64,000 bases of DNA from JAAELZ01 sp965237995 (GCA_965237995.1 CBDEGO010000002.1:620001-684000), one strand, 5' to 3'; numbered from the stretch's first letter, positions 19,201 to 28,142 are shown. Notes: generated by a model not told the origin, from the letters alone. Numbers and translations: made by a program.

Positions 19201-19648
19201 GTCACCTATTTTCTCAACAGGGCTACCAGCATCTGAAGAGTGGAAGAGCAAAGAAAATTCAGATCTTTCAACTCTATTTAGTAGCCCAAAATGCCGTACC
19301 AGCAAAACCAAACCTACATGCGAACAACAAGTAATTAAAGATTACCAGATATTAATGAAAGAAGAGATTCCACAAAATGCTAGAATTCATATTATAGGTT
19401 TTGCCAGTGAAAGCCAGTCGGCTTCGTATAACTTAGACCTTTCGGAGCGAAGAGCTAAGTGGTTGAAGCAGCACTTGCTCAACGCAGATTTGAACTTTCA
19501 GATTGAAGAAAGAAATATATCAACTTATGCTTTTGGTGAGGATTCGTTTTTACCACATCCAATCGAAGCAGATCCCACAATCGACAAACCGCTGCCAGTG
19601 GAATTAACCCAATATGCGTTGGCTTTTTATTGTAGCGAACAAACTTAA
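16295..19648 (+). CDS. Multi-pass membrane patatin-like phospholipase with OmpA-like C-terminus
   Basis: The 1117-aa protein has about seven membrane segments in the first 375 residues, then a patatin domain. An AAAGGGIAASAW oxyanion-type glycine motif starts near residue 435, the nucleophile elbow GVSGG has its serine near 472, and the catalytic aspartate lies in MDGGY near 708. Residues from about 1030 (IHIIGFASES, then NLDLSERRAKWLKQ) resemble the OmpA/MotB peptidoglycan-associating motif. Patatin enzymes release fatty acids from membrane lipids. The fusion to a polytopic membrane part and an OmpA-like end is unusual. A perfect palindrome (16130) lies upstream. The ATG has a weak AAAGA-type ribosome-binding site. 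Confidence 0.82.
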   Translation: MELPKKTGQKAIYPVSITGVLIMVLYVFAPFIVNHFNLSVFKNWYQLPALDHISTTIMIITIVVFIYLYTDFIFARYWYRKSLGQSPCTSESSSGHTSKNDTEKDDREIIKIHSYDLYDIKVLHILTVLLSSTVFFGLLIFYNKNEYKGEEMALVVSASVVLLTILILYYTKTWFTHFKLGPGTKISNLRKKIGSTNVLESNLDNKFHIFLKKVKLILTSLTIRSKSKDVIARHLKEETSIREQLILLHPKGPTDKISKAELIRTRKELSIYVDYMPSVGIMTVAILLPVIVVIFLTNPSRAFHNSQPVIFFITLLGLVLLFLNQLVVQQDITKSLFHSITTGAKRKFLLCFDFLKKYSIYIIALIVIGIASVNNLNDLPSNNKTSNLECKGDTDCPSNETLNGLSIGKFAEEPKNVALVDCKKLNAVNSKPIVIVAAAGGGIAASAWTAAILAEIESLCPQNVVTAISGVSGGALGAYYHVAHQLLMQRCIKYGVTECNTLVDKFFADPSNEIEDSSQKFNTEKDSRTGVSPKALAARSSLGSVAWGIAAYEPFHLLGLKDEGREIALEKRWESITCKDDKHLEDSSFNLCKEYKSILAGTFDEWRNDANTVSKLLINTATHEHGQRVVFSTDDNFEFQNPRYEIAPNKRYKYSTSDGIFYTGTECLEHLKLVSAARHSATFPYVTPISKIATPSSCEYLNTVMFMDGGYTDNEGIQTALDYLDHLQNMKEKESVQSEAPVIIIRISAFSRNTPVKDNSGTDDSSLLHEITSPVVGIMNTRFAQFQQNTLDVERIRNARHPTLKEFNFIYPDDQLPLSWHLSKQEKNSIFDAADSTRSLLKEGKIKPSKPFCNSTRPNDEFYNSKQMTCLKWYLAGELNWIDRDQVSSEKNLISKLNSNQQTMTSLIGSLKKRRDDYSQVLNNISGIVQTNQLYLGVLTSHFHLPQRWMSAVTPRYCGYGRDPKTIAMSPIFSTGLPASEEWKSKENSDLSTLFSSPKCRTSKTKPTCEQQVIKDYQILMKEEIPQNARIHIIGFASESQSASYNLDLSERRAKWLKQHLLNADLNFQIEERNISTYAFGEDSFLPHPIEADPTIDKPLPVELTQYALAFYCSEQT

Positions 19649-19851
19649 CTGTCTTAAATAACGTTCGAAATAGAACTGGTGATTTGACGCAGATCTGAAT
19701 ATTTGACATCCATACTAATGATAGATATTGGTGTTAAATACGTTAAAGCTACTTTTAAGATCTCACCCCCCTCCAGAACGAAAGCTTAGGAAATTAATTA
19801 TCTCTTTCTGAGGCGAACTGCGTTAATCTTTAGGGAGAGATTATTAAACAA

Positions 19852-20559
19852 GGGGCTGTCCTAGATAATTAAAATTATCTAGTATGGTTAGATGCGAAAG
19901 AGTCGATTAAGCAAGTATAAACAAAACAGACTAATTGAGCTATTTGTAGCGGGTACAACTGCAAGAACCGCAGCCTCATTAGTCGGTGTAAATAAGTCTA
20001 CAGCAAGTTATTATTTTCATCGTCTACGGCAGTTAATATTTGAGCAAACAGATAACATTGGCTTGCTCGCTGGTGAAATTGAAGTAGATGGAAGTTATTT
20101 TGGTGGCAGACGCAAAGGTAAGCGAGGACGTGGAGCCGCAGGTAAAGTGCCTATATTTGGCTTACTTAAACACAATGGCAAGGTATATGCAGCAATGATA
20201 CCTGATGCCAAGACACAAACTTTGATGCCGATAATTAGGCAAAAGGTAAAGCCTGACAGCATCGTATATACTGATTGCTGGCGTGGTTATAATGCGCTTG
20301 ATGTGAGTGAGTTTAAGCACTATCGTATAAATCATAGTGTGTTGTTTGCAGATAAACAAAATCACATCAATGGGATAGAGAATTTTTGGAACCAAGCGAA
20401 GCGTCATTTACGCAAGTTTAATGGTGTTCCAAATAAGTATTTTCACTTCTTTTTGAAGGAGTGTGAATGGCGATTTAACAACAGTGACCCAAAAGATCAA
20501 TTAGTACAATTGAAACAATGGGTTAAAGCAGAAATGGCTTAGTTAACTAGGACAGCCCC
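19852..20559 (+). mobile_element. Intact IS1595-family (IS1016-like) insertion sequence
   Basis: A 708-bp element bounded by inverted ends GGGGCTGTCCTAG and CTAGGACAGCCCC, containing one full-length transposase. An exact 8-bp target duplication TTAAACAA flanks it (19844-19851 and 20560-20567), the length typical of this family, so insertion is probably recent. It landed about 8 bp upstream of the TTG start of the AddB-like gene, separating it from the GGGAGAG and upstream DNA that used to precede it. Confidence 0.93.
19892..20542 (+). CDS. IS1595-family transposase
   Basis: The 216-aa enzyme has an N-terminal helix-turn-helix (TARTAASLVGVNKSTASYYF), then the DDE-type core: EIEVDGSYFGGRRKG, IVYTDCWRGYNALD and NHINGIENFWNQAKRHLRKFNG. 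A second, decayed copy in this window reads VDESYFGG where this copy reads VDGSYFGG; the metal-binding aspartate itself is kept. Full length with intact ends, so likely able to transpose. Confidence 0.93.
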   Translation: MRKSRLSKYKQNRLIELFVAGTTARTAASLVGVNKSTASYYFHRLRQLIFEQTDNIGLLAGEIEVDGSYFGGRRKGKRGRGAAGKVPIFGLLKHNGKVYAAMIPDAKTQTLMPIIRQKVKPDSIVYTDCWRGYNALDVSEFKHYRINHSVLFADKQNHINGIENFWNQAKRHLRKFNGVPNKYFHFFLKECEWRFNNSDPKDQLVQLKQWVKAEMA

Positions 20560-20575
20560 TTAAACAAATAGATAC

Positions 20576-23278
20576 TTGCAAAACACTTTCACAGCAATAT
20601 TCCGCTCCTGTATCTCTGTAATAACTGCAACCAATCGGCTTGCACACGAACAAAAGCAACGCTTAGATCTTGAATATATTAAGCAAGGAGAGAAAGCATG
20701 GATAAGCAAGCAAACATTACCTTTTCATTCATGGGTTAGCCATCAATGGAATGATAATTACTCTAACTACACATTACTTGATAACCTACATTTACTGAAA
20801 ATCGCAGAAAATGTACTAAATGGATTAAGTAACTCATCTGAATTAAGTATAGCTTCTACAGCGCTTTGGGACTCTAAGCAAGCATCTAGTTTGTTATTAG
20901 ATGCTTGGACACTTAGTCTGAATTGGGAAATTACGCTTTCAAAGGGTTCAAATTTTGCCAGTCGCGACCACAGTTTGTTTATCACATGGGCTGCAAAATT
21001 TAAGCGTGAGTTAGAAGTAAATAATTGGGTAAGCCCAAGCCAGCTACCTTCTCTAATAAATAGAGAACTTTTGGGTAACTCATTTGAGAGAAACCTCATA
21101 TTTTCTGGTTTCGATTATTTACTTCCAGTACAAAATCGCCTGATTGAGAACCTAAAATCTTGGGGAATCCAGGTTGAAGTTACTAAACTAGGTAGTCCGT
21201 ATATCGATAGCTCGAAACATAGGGTTAGCTTTTCGAAACTAGAACAAGAGTGGGCCGCTATTGCTGCTTGGGCTGCCAATAAGGTCAAGCAATCTTCAAA
21301 CTTTCGTGTTGCGCTAATTTGCCCAGATACGCAATCGATTAAAGATGTTGCTATTCAGGCACTTGACGACCAATTGGACATCAAAAACACTATCAGCTCT
21401 AAACCAAAAAGTGACCATGAGAAACCTTATCACATCTCATTAGGTACTACCTTATCGAAAACTCTGTTGGGGGAGTCGGCGCTTTTACATCTAAGTTTGC
21501 TGTCCCGATTTGAATTTCAAGAATTAAGTGATTGGCTACTGTCTCCTCTTTCAAGCTTCGGTATTGATATTGAATCTCGCTCCGCTGTAACCATTAGCCT
21601 TAGGCAAAGAGTGCCTTACGAGATGGATCTGTTCAATTTGATTCAGGCGTTAAGTTCTGATGATGTCATTGAAAACGAACTTAAGTTAATTCTTGAAGAA
21701 CTACTCACATTAAAAAAAGCAACAACAGGTCGACGAACCTATCGACAATGGGCTACCTTCTTTCGTGAATGCCTATCATTATTAAAATGGCCAAAGGTTG
21801 GTTTGAACAGCCACGAGCACCAAGTATTGGAATCATGGAATGGATGTGTTGATCAGTTTGCCGCTTTAGATGTAGTTAGCACACCTGTTTATTTATCTGA
21901 AGCCTTATCAAACATTAAGCGGCTTTGCGACCAAACTATTTACCAAGACCAGGCCAACCCAAATGTACAAATACATATTATGGGCGTACTGGAAGCAGCT
22001 GAGCTTTCCTTTGATGCAGTTTGGTTAGCGGGCTTTCACGAAAATGCTTGGCCTCCTAAACCACAGGTGAACCCTTTTATTCCGTTAAGCGTTCAGAGAG
22101 AGAAAGGTATTCCCGAAGCCGTACCCGAAATATTCTTACAAAACGCTAAGGATAAAACTAAACAATTATTGGCGATGGCACCTGAAGTTATCGTTAGCCA
22201 CGCATCGAATATCGATGATATTTCAGTGGGGACCAGCCCTTTATTTTCTCATATTGAATTAAGCGAACTCCTTGTTAAACCTTTTGATATTTATAACGCT
22301 ATTCGTGAGGCACATTGCAAGGTAGAAACTATTCAGGATGATTTTGGCGTTCCGTTTACACCAGATAAAGCCAGCGGTGGTGCGAGCTTAATCGCTTCGC
22401 AAGCAGCCTGCCCTTTTCAAGCCTATGCTAAGTATCGCTTATTGGCTGATGAAGAATCATTTCCAGAACCAGGTACTGATCATCGTGTGCATGGCACCTT
22501 GGTTCACGAAATATTACACCAGTTTTGGCAGCAAGTTAAAACACAGCGCAACTTGCATGATTTAATCCATTCTGGACAATTAGAACCTACTCTAGACTTA
22601 TTGATTCCACCCGCCATTGAATGGCGTAATAAGGCCAGCGGCTTGAAAGAGCAATTCGATCACGCTCAAACTGCTCGCATTAAAGCGCTGCTGCTCGATT
22701 GGTTGGAAGTGGAAGCAGCCCGTCCGCCGTTTAGCGTTAGCCTGCACGAACAGCGGATTGAATACTCTCTAGCTGGATTGAGTTTAAACTTTATTATCGA
22801 CAGAGTAGATGAACTGGAAGGCCGAATTGGCAACGCAGTGATCGATTACAAAACCGGAGGCAGTAACACCGAAAAGGATTGGTGTGGAGACCGACTCAGC
22901 AGCCCGCAATTGCCCCTTTACGCCTTAGCAGTTACCGAACAAATGGGAGAAGTAGAAGCCATTGCTTATGGGCAAATCAACAAAAAGAAAACTGAGCTTG
23001 TTGGCTTAGTCGCAGAAGCGGATTTACTCCTCGGATTAAAGCCGCCTGAAAGTCACAGCAAGAACAGCAGCACTTATAAAGATTTGCAAGACTGGGACCA
23101 TTGCCTACCGTTATGGAAAGAGCGACTCGAGAACATTGCTACCGAATTTCGTGAAGGTGAAGCAATCGTAAACCCTAAAGATCAAAATAAAGATTGCATA
23201 CATTGCGAATTTACCTCGTTTTGTCGCATTAAAGAGCTGAGCGCACAAGGCTTTGAGGAAGACGATGAACTTGCCTAG
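20576..23278 (+). CDS. AddB-like PD-(D/E)XK nuclease / DNA repair protein
   Basis: The 900-aa protein belongs to the group annotated in gammaproteobacteria as probable DNA repair protein, related to AddB. Near the start ITATNRLAHEQKQRLD matches the family N-terminus, although no Walker A is present. The C-terminal nuclease shows NAVIDYKTGG, and four cysteines (ASQAACPFQAY, then CIHCEFTSFC) fit an AddB-type 4Fe-4S clasp. It precedes and overlaps the helicase-nuclease gene, so the two should form one recombination complex acting on double-strand breaks. The start appears to be TTG at 20576, since an in-frame stop lies just upstream. The IS1595 copy inserted just upstream may change its expression. 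Confidence 0.82.
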   Translation: MQNTFTAIFRSCISVITATNRLAHEQKQRLDLEYIKQGEKAWISKQTLPFHSWVSHQWNDNYSNYTLLDNLHLLKIAENVLNGLSNSSELSIASTALWDSKQASSLLLDAWTLSLNWEITLSKGSNFASRDHSLFITWAAKFKRELEVNNWVSPSQLPSLINRELLGNSFERNLIFSGFDYLLPVQNRLIENLKSWGIQVEVTKLGSPYIDSSKHRVSFSKLEQEWAAIAAWAANKVKQSSNFRVALICPDTQSIKDVAIQALDDQLDIKNTISSKPKSDHEKPYHISLGTTLSKTLLGESALLHLSLLSRFEFQELSDWLLSPLSSFGIDIESRSAVTISLRQRVPYEMDLFNLIQALSSDDVIENELKLILEELLTLKKATTGRRTYRQWATFFRECLSLLKWPKVGLNSHEHQVLESWNGCVDQFAALDVVSTPVYLSEALSNIKRLCDQTIYQDQANPNVQIHIMGVLEAAELSFDAVWLAGFHENAWPPKPQVNPFIPLSVQREKGIPEAVPEIFLQNAKDKTKQLLAMAPEVIVSHASNIDDISVGTSPLFSHIELSELLVKPFDIYNAIREAHCKVETIQDDFGVPFTPDKASGGASLIASQAACPFQAYAKYRLLADEESFPEPGTDHRVHGTLVHEILHQFWQQVKTQRNLHDLIHSGQLEPTLDLLIPPAIEWRNKASGLKEQFDHAQTARIKALLLDWLEVEAARPPFSVSLHEQRIEYSLAGLSLNFIIDRVDELEGRIGNAVIDYKTGGSNTEKDWCGDRLSSPQLPLYALAVTEQMGEVEAIAYGQINKKKTELVGLVAEADLLLGLKPPESHSKNSSTYKDLQDWDHCLPLWKERLENIATEFREGEAIVNPKDQNKDCIHCEFTSFCRIKELSAQGFEEDDELA

Positions 23279-26200
23279 TGACCAAACCCAGCGACTTGTC
23301 GCTTTAGACCCCAATACCTCTTTTATTGTTCAAGCGCCAGCGGGTTCGGGCAAAACGGGCTTGTTAGTTCGCCGATTGCTGGTCTTATTAGCGGGTGTGC
23401 AAAAACCTGAAGAGATCTTAGCGATCACCTTTACCCGTAAAGCAACGCAAGAAATGCGTGAACGCGTGATTGATAGTTTATCTAGGGCAGCCAATAACCA
23501 AGCGTTTGAAGAACACGAGCAGGATTTACACAGCCTGTCCTTGGCTGTGCTGAAGCAAAATCAATTACACAATTGGAATCTGACGCAGAATACAGGCCGT
23601 CTGCGAATTATGACGATCGATTCTTTATGCGCTGATTTGGTCAGGAGAATGCCGTGGTCAGCGCGATTCGGCGCCATGCCACAAATTGAGCAAAACCCCG
23701 AATTACTTTACCAACAAGCCGCTCTAAATTGCATCACCAAACTTGAGAGTACAACCACTGAAAGCGGTAAAGCCATTGCCACTTTGTTGATTGAATTGGA
23801 AGGTAACCTACCTACCTTGCAGGCGAGGCTCGCCAATATGCTAACGACCCGAGACAGATGGTTGCCGCTTATTCTTGGCAAAGGTGATTTAGATAGCTTA
23901 GTCGCCGAAATAGTCGATGCGTGGCAGCAATTAGGTGAAGAGATTTTAAACGAAGCAGAAAATAGCTTTGATGCCGCCCTCGTTAGTAACTTGCATCAAA
24001 TTGCTGATTATTGCGCTGCTCACTTACTAGAAAAATATCACCAGACTTCTTTTGGTCTTACCATCCTTGCCACTACTGATGAACAACCTCATCGTGCACA
24101 AAAATTAATTAATTGGTTAAAAATAGCTGCTTTGCTATTAACTAATGATTCAAAGTCCAGAGTGGGTGGCATCAACGTTTCAATGGGCTTTGATTCTAAA
24201 GTAAAACCACGAGAGCAAGCGCAATTAAAGGACATCATTAAGCACCTGGAGGACGATGAAGCTGCGTACAGCGCGTTGCAGAAAATTCGCCAATTACCTA
24301 ACCCTCAATTTGATGAAAAACAAATAACGCTGCTTAAAGCAATTACCTCGGTATTGCCTAACTTAGCTTCAGAACTTTATTTATTGATGAGCGAACGCGG
24401 CGTCGCCGATTATCCGCAAATTACCACTCAGGCCATTGACGCCTTAGGCAATTTACAACAACCTTCTGATCTAGCATTGCTATTAGACGCACAAATTAAC
24501 CACGTGCTAATGGACGAGTTTCAAGACACTTCGCCGCACCAATTAAAATTACTTGAACGGCTGACTGCAGGCTGGCAGCCTAATGATGGGCGCAGCTTGT
24601 TTTTAGTGGGCGACCCAATGCAATCTATTTATCGTTTTCGTGACGCTGACGTGCGCGTGTTCTTAGATGTACGAGACCATGGCATTAATGACATCCGCCC
24701 CAAAGACTTACGCTTAGACACTAACTTTCGCTCTGCTGCACCATTAGTACATTGGGTGAATAAAACCCTACCGACCGTCTTAAGTGAGCGCGATCAACCT
24801 GATTTGGGTGCGGTAACATTTAGTCATTCTGAAGCCTTCAAGCAAAATGACGACGGGGCAGTTCATTGCCAGTTGGTCGTCTCTGCAAAGGCATCTGATG
24901 AAGGCAAAGTGGTTGCTGAGCAAGCGCAAAAATTAGCTAAACAAGTTGATCTAAACCACGAAATTGCGGTGCTTGCCCGCACTCGCAATCATTTAAAGCA
25001 CGTTGCTACGGCGCTACGTCAATCTGGCACTGAGTTTGAATCGATAGAAATTGAATTACTGGGTGACCAGTCTTGTGTTCAAGACTTAATGTCGATTACT
25101 CGCTTGCTGCTTCAACCCTTAGATATCGTCGCATGGTTAAGCATTTTGCGCGCGCCTTGGTGCGGCCTCACTCTGAAAGACATCACGGTGTTACGTGCCA
25201 ACAACCGGGCTAAAACCTCGTTATGGGATAACGCCGATGTGCTGGTTGATCTTAGTGATGATGGCGCGGCGCGTTACCGACGACTTGAATCGATAGTTAA
25301 ACCTCATATTGCAAATTACCACGGCAGCTTAAGCTCGCGCGTGCGTAACACTTGGTTGGCCCTGAGTGGCCCTGCCTGTGTACTAGAACATGAGCTCGCT
25401 TATTGCGATGCCTACTTTGATTTATTGCGGAAGCTAGAAAAGGAAAGCCAAAGTATTAACCCCAAAACCTTATCCAAAGCGATTAATCAAACTCGCGTTT
25501 CATCGCCACCCGCGCAGATAAAGTTGCTCACTCTTCATAAAGCTAAGGGACTAGAGTTTGACACCGTGTTTTTAGTTGGCTTATGCGGCAAGCAAAAGAG
25601 CCATGATCAAACCGCAAAACTACTTGAATGGGATGCTAACTCCCATTCCAAACCTGCTTTAATTGCCCCTGCTAACTATCCAAGTAAGGAAGAGCGAAAA
25701 CACACCGAATGGATTCGTTTGCGAGATAGGCAGCGAGAGCAACTGGAAACTGAACGACTACTATATGTCGGCGTGACTAGAGCGAAGTCTGCTTTATATC
25801 TATTTGGTCATCTAAAGAAAGAAGGTGCCAAACCCGAATCTAGCAGTTTGATGCATTTGCTTTGGGAGCAATTAAGTGATGAGTTTAATGACAACCTTAT
25901 CCAAGTTGCGCCTGACGAAGCTGTAGACCATGTTGAAAACCAACGGCCAAACAACTATATCCGGCGCTTAGCCTTAGACTTACCTACGCTTGATTTACCT
26001 GAGCCCTTAACGGTAAAGCCTCACCAAGGTAGTAGCTCTAGCCCAATAGAATATGAGTGGGCGCAGGACCAAGCGCGCATGGTTGGTATTGTGGTGCATA
26101 AAGTACTGCAAATTAAAGGTAATAGTTCGATTTCTGCATGGAACATAAACGCATTAGCCCCTTATGTTAGTCGGCAATTAACGCAATTGGGTTTAGTCAA

Positions 26201-26600
26201 TGAAGACAACCAACAGGCAAGTTCTTTAGTGATGCAGTATCTACACAATATGGAGACTCATGACAAGGCGCACTGGATCTTTGATTCTACGCATATTGAG
26301 GTTGAGGCTGAGTGGGCCTTATCTGGTGTGTTGCATGGTCAGGTGCAACATCGAATTATTGATCGAAGCTTTATCGACGAGAAAGGCATTCGATGGATAA
26401 TCGATTTTAAAACCAGCCCACATCAAGGGCCGGATGTTGAAGCTTTTTTGGATGAGCAGCAACGGCGCTATACCGAGCAACTAAATGATTACGGCACCTT
26501 AGTGAGCGGTTTAGAACCCGACTCCTCTATCAAGTTGGGTTTATACTTTCCTGCGCTTAAAGCTTGGCGGGAATGGGCGTTTAATGTTGATGGTGCATAG
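23265..26600 (+). CDS. AddA-like UvrD/RecB-family helicase-nuclease
   Basis: This 1111-aa ATP-dependent exonuclease subunit carries the superfamily 1 helicase motifs: QAPAGSGKTGLL (Walker A), ITFTRKATQEM, LMDEFQDTSPHQ (motif II), FLVGDPMQSIYRFRDAD (III), LDTNFRS (IV), LTLHKAKGLEFDTVFLVG (V) and LLYVGVTRAKSALY (VI). A C-terminal RecB-type nuclease follows with IRWIIDFKTSPH. I choose the ATG at 23265 because GAGGAAG precedes it at good spacing; a TTG 12 bp upstream lacks a site. It overlaps the AddB-like gene by 14 bp. The pair presumably replaces or supplements RecBCD. Confidence 0.88.
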   Translation: MNLPSDQTQRLVALDPNTSFIVQAPAGSGKTGLLVRRLLVLLAGVQKPEEILAITFTRKATQEMRERVIDSLSRAANNQAFEEHEQDLHSLSLAVLKQNQLHNWNLTQNTGRLRIMTIDSLCADLVRRMPWSARFGAMPQIEQNPELLYQQAALNCITKLESTTTESGKAIATLLIELEGNLPTLQARLANMLTTRDRWLPLILGKGDLDSLVAEIVDAWQQLGEEILNEAENSFDAALVSNLHQIADYCAAHLLEKYHQTSFGLTILATTDEQPHRAQKLINWLKIAALLLTNDSKSRVGGINVSMGFDSKVKPREQAQLKDIIKHLEDDEAAYSALQKIRQLPNPQFDEKQITLLKAITSVLPNLASELYLLMSERGVADYPQITTQAIDALGNLQQPSDLALLLDAQINHVLMDEFQDTSPHQLKLLERLTAGWQPNDGRSLFLVGDPMQSIYRFRDADVRVFLDVRDHGINDIRPKDLRLDTNFRSAAPLVHWVNKTLPTVLSERDQPDLGAVTFSHSEAFKQNDDGAVHCQLVVSAKASDEGKVVAEQAQKLAKQVDLNHEIAVLARTRNHLKHVATALRQSGTEFESIEIELLGDQSCVQDLMSITRLLLQPLDIVAWLSILRAPWCGLTLKDITVLRANNRAKTSLWDNADVLVDLSDDGAARYRRLESIVKPHIANYHGSLSSRVRNTWLALSGPACVLEHELAYCDAYFDLLRKLEKESQSINPKTLSKAINQTRVSSPPAQIKLLTLHKAKGLEFDTVFLVGLCGKQKSHDQTAKLLEWDANSHSKPALIAPANYPSKEERKHTEWIRLRDRQREQLETERLLYVGVTRAKSALYLFGHLKKEGAKPESSSLMHLLWEQLSDEFNDNLIQVAPDEAVDHVENQRPNNYIRRLALDLPTLDLPEPLTVKPHQGSSSSPIEYEWAQDQARMVGIVVHKVLQIKGNSSISAWNINALAPYVSRQLTQLGLVNEDNQQASSLVMQYLHNMETHDKAHWIFDSTHIEVEAEWALSGVLHGQVQHRIIDRSFIDEKGIRWIIDFKTSPHQGPDVEAFLDEQQRRYTEQLNDYGTLVSGLEPDSSIKLGLYFPALKAWREWAFNVDGA

Positions 26601-26605
26601 CTCGG

Positions 26606-27424
26606 CTACTTAGATTTCTGCAATAGAGCTTCTATTTTCTCTAAGCGCTGTTCGATTTTTTCGGTATGCTCAACGATAGCTTGTCGTTCTGCTGATGCGC
26701 CTTCGCCGGCTTCCTCGTCAATACGCTTGTGCTCTTGCTGAAGAGTATCCAACACCACGCCTATCATCATATTCAAAAACACAAAAGCCACAATAAAGAT
26801 AAAGCTTAAATAGAATGCCCAACTGAAAGGATACACTTCCATGGTTTCGTACATGACGTCAGTCCAGTCTTCAAAAGTGGCTACCCGAAATAAAGTAAGC
26901 AAAGCGATGGAAATATTGCCCCATAAAACAGGGTTTATCTGGTCAAAAAATAAAGCGCCAATTGCAGCGTAGATATAAAAAATAATGAACATGAGCAAGG
27001 CTACATAGGCAATTCTAGGCAACGCAAGAACAAATGCGTTCATCAATACCCTTAGCTCAGGAATCATTGAGACCAGTCGCAACACTCTAAATACGCGCAA
27101 TAGACGACCCAGTAATACAGTTTCATTGCCCTGTAGTGGCATCAAACTAGCAACTACGATAAAGAAGTCAAAAAGATTCCAACCATTTTTGAAGAACGCC
27201 TTTAATGAACCCGCTGCACACATTCGGATCACGACTTCAACCAAGAAAAAAATGGTTACGAAAATATCGAGATACTTAAATAAACTGACTGAGCAGTCGG
27301 GTAAAGAGTAGGTTTTCACCCCGATCATTAAGGCGGAGACCAAGATAATGGTAATAACGAAAAACTCGAAAAACTTGTTATCGCGCAATCGTATTAAAGC
27401 AGATTGCCATTGTGGCAGTGACAT
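26606..27424 (-). CDS. Single-domain voltage-gated cation channel with acidic filter
   Basis: The 272-aa protein is a six-segment channel of the prokaryotic Nav/Cav (NaChBac-like) family, acting as a homotetramer in the inner membrane. S4 carries four regularly spaced arginines (107, 110, 113, 116; GRLLRVFRVLRLVSMI). The pore filter is T183-F-E-D-W-T-D189. Typical sodium channels of the family read TLESW(S/A)(S/M). The engineered calcium channel CavAb reads TLDDWSD, and eukaryotic Cav repeats read TMEGWTD, so calcium permeability is plausible. The C-terminal tail ends in a coiled coil (HTEKIEQRLEKIEALL), as expected for tetramer assembly. It converges on the AddA-like gene with a 5-bp gap. 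Confidence 0.9.
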   Translation of the reverse strand: MSLPQWQSALIRLRDNKFFEFFVITIILVSALMIGVKTYSLPDCSVSLFKYLDIFVTIFFLVEVVIRMCAAGSLKAFFKNGWNLFDFFIVVASLMPLQGNETVLLGRLLRVFRVLRLVSMIPELRVLMNAFVLALPRIAYVALLMFIIFYIYAAIGALFFDQINPVLWGNISIALLTLFRVATFEDWTDVMYETMEVYPFSWAFYLSFIFIVAFVFLNMMIGVVLDTLQQEHKRIDEEAGEGASAERQAIVEHTEKIEQRLEKIEALLQKSK

Positions 27425-27536
27425 CGTTAGATCAGGTAAAAATTAGGGCGCGATTATAAAACTTTCAGCTTAAATTTTATTGACCAACACTCCATATTCA
27501 TCGTCTATACGCTAACTCGCAAGCGGAACAATCTGT

Positions 27537-28142
27537 CTAGTTTTCTAGGCCATATCTACTGATCTCTGCGCGAGACATACCGTGAATACCTGACGCAGGG
27601 GCCGCATTAATGGTAAAAAAATAAAAGCCTTCTGGATCAGGCAAGCCCATACGACGATAAAAGTCGATATAGAGTCGATGAACCGAACTGGAAGGCGGGA
27701 ATGCCGTTGCTGACTGCGTTCCATCTGACCACGCATGCACCCCGACAAACCCACCTAGCAATACGCGGCGCTGCACACCTGCAATAAAAAAGTCTACTCC
27801 GCCTGAAGCAATCTCACCATTTGCCGGCACTTCTGTGTTTAATCCGAACTGCCGCACTAAGTTATAGGCGCGGATAGCCGCTTCGTCATCATTTGACCCC
27901 GGTACATCTTGCATCACCAGTGTTTTTACTTGGGGGCTATTTTGCATTAAGGCGCGTATGGCGGCATCTGAACCGCTACCTAATTCACCACGCATGATCG
28001 CTCTGTCTCCTTGCACTTGAAAGTTAATAGTGGACGAGCCGCCGCTATTTCCACTAGAGCTTGAGCTACTGCTATCACAGGCCGTTAACGTAAGGATGGC
28101 GGCACACAATAGTAATTTTGTTATTTTTACAGTCATTAGCAT
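27537..28142 (-). CDS. Lipoprotein with ClpP/crotonase-like fold
   Basis: The 201-aa protein has a lipoprotein signal (LTLTAC, Cys about residue 22) and a serine/glycine-rich linker. Its following domain resembles the COG3904-type periplasmic ClpP-like family: an AAIRAYNLVRQFGLNTEVP strand-helix region, GEIASGGVDFFIAG with the probable nucleophile serine, and GGFVGVHAW with the probable catalytic histidine. A role as a cell-envelope protease or hydrolase is inferred from the motifs. The usual cysteine before the catalytic SA motif of this family is not seen. The start could be Met1 or Met3. It stands alone between the channel gene and the TauE gene. Confidence 0.65.
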   Translation of the reverse strand: MLMTVKITKLLLCAAILTLTACDSSSSSSSGNSGGSSTINFQVQGDRAIMRGELGSGSDAAIRALMQNSPQVKTLVMQDVPGSNDDEAAIRAYNLVRQFGLNTEVPANGEIASGGVDFFIAGVQRRVLLGGFVGVHAWSDGTQSATAFPPSSSVHRLYIDFYRRMGLPDPEGFYFFTINAAPASGIHGMSRAEISRYGLEN

